This document shows, piece after piece, positions 63,918-64,000 of a stretch of DNA of 64,000 nucleotides; position 1 is the stretch's first letter; each line of letters begins with the position of its first letter. Under the pieces are notes generated by a model that was given only the letters and a program-made list of their open reading frames with translations, did no database searches and was not told where the DNA came from. The position numbers were made by a program, and so were the translations under genes. The stretch comes from an uncultured Sulfitobacter sp. (GTDB lineage Bacteria > Pseudomonadota > Alphaproteobacteria > Rhodobacterales > Rhodobacteraceae), in assembly GCF_947500075.1 (NCBI RefSeq), contig NZ_CANMQS010000005.1, forward strand, positions 1-64,000. Direction: 5' to 3'.

Positions 63918-64000
63918 TCAGGGGCGCGCGGTGTCGAGCCAGATGGTCACCGGCCCATCGTTCGTCAGCGCCACGGACATATCCGCGCCAAACTTGCCCG
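63918..64000 (-). CDS. dtd: D-aminoacyl-tRNA deacylase, C-terminal end (truncated by window)
   Basis: Reading back from TGA at 63918-63920 gives 26 residues that end the DTD family: GKFGADMSVALTNDGPVTIW followed by LDTARP. The NDGPVT segment carries the family's Gly-Pro region near the C-terminus. The enzyme removes D-amino acids (and Gly) mischarged on tRNA. The remaining ~120 residues lie beyond the window. Confidence 0.8.
   Translation of the reverse strand, partial: GKFGADMSVALTNDGPVTIWLDTARP

Overview
The window looks like chromosomal DNA of a marine alphaproteobacterium of the order Rhodobacterales, probably the Roseobacter group. The evidence is GC-rich coding sequence, GTG and TTG starts behind good Shine-Dalgarno sites, and close-packed operons with ATGA overlaps. 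The gene families also fit: an RTX secretion target, Liv and Dpp ABC uptake systems, Mo-hydroxylases, an AGCS symporter with Usp, and a bciA-type 8-vinyl reductase that hints at bacteriochlorophyll synthesis. No rRNA, CRISPR array, intact transposase or phage module is visible. One tRNA-Gly(UCC) gene is present.

Layout. 0-2.4 kb: 3' part of a LamG/RTX protein with five 97-residue modules. 2.5-5.1 kb: a membrane LytTR regulator divergent from an ABC-2 exporter. 5.1-9.7 kb: a TetA-like MFS pump, a long-chain acyl-CoA ligase and a membrane class III adenylate cyclase. 9.8-12.5 kb: an Ala/Na+ symporter with a universal stress protein, and a frameshifted nnrU-like pseudogene. 12.7-19.8 kb: an outer-membrane barrel protein, a DUF2189 membrane protein, an RND efflux pair and a flavodoxin-fold quinone reductase. 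19.9-30.9 kb is an accessory region. It holds a LysR gene broken by an amber codon, a TauD-like dioxygenase with a Zn-alcohol dehydrogenase, an ArsP/UPF0718-like permease with a divergent LysR, a MarR-GNAT fusion with candidate operators, and an unusual arsenic operon (arsR divergent from an M14-type deacylase, an ammonia-lyase remnant, an aquaporin, a PatB-type C-S lyase and arsH). It ends at a decayed DUF4956/integrase chimera.

30.9-39.3 kb: a periplasmic EF-hand protein with an Asp/Gly tail, a P-loop NTPase, an ABC exporter whose ATPase has lost every catalytic motif, a histidine kinase and response regulator, then a two-gene isoquinoline-oxidoreductase-type Mo-hydroxylase. 39.5-48.1 kb: a complete Liv-type ABC uptake operon facing an aspartate-dehydrogenase-like gene, then an aldo/keto reductase with a TIGR04076 protein and a divergent aldo/keto reductase-RidA fusion. 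This reads as an uptake and catabolic cluster for a nitrogenous substrate. 48.4-56.5 kb: tRNA-Gly, an ABC exporter, a BON-LysM protein, an acyl-CoA synthetase coupled to an HSL-type hydrolase, a phosphodiesterase-like enzyme, bciA and a membrane-anchored thioredoxin-like protein. 56.5-64 kb: a Dpp/Opp peptide uptake operon behind a CocE/X-Pro peptidase-type hydrolase, a large palindromic intergenic element and the 3' end of dtd.

The two most interesting regions are the modified ars operon (26.2-30.4 kb) and the EF-hand/NTPase/pseudo-ABC/two-component block (31.0-36.4 kb). All assignments come from reading the sequence; no database search was run.
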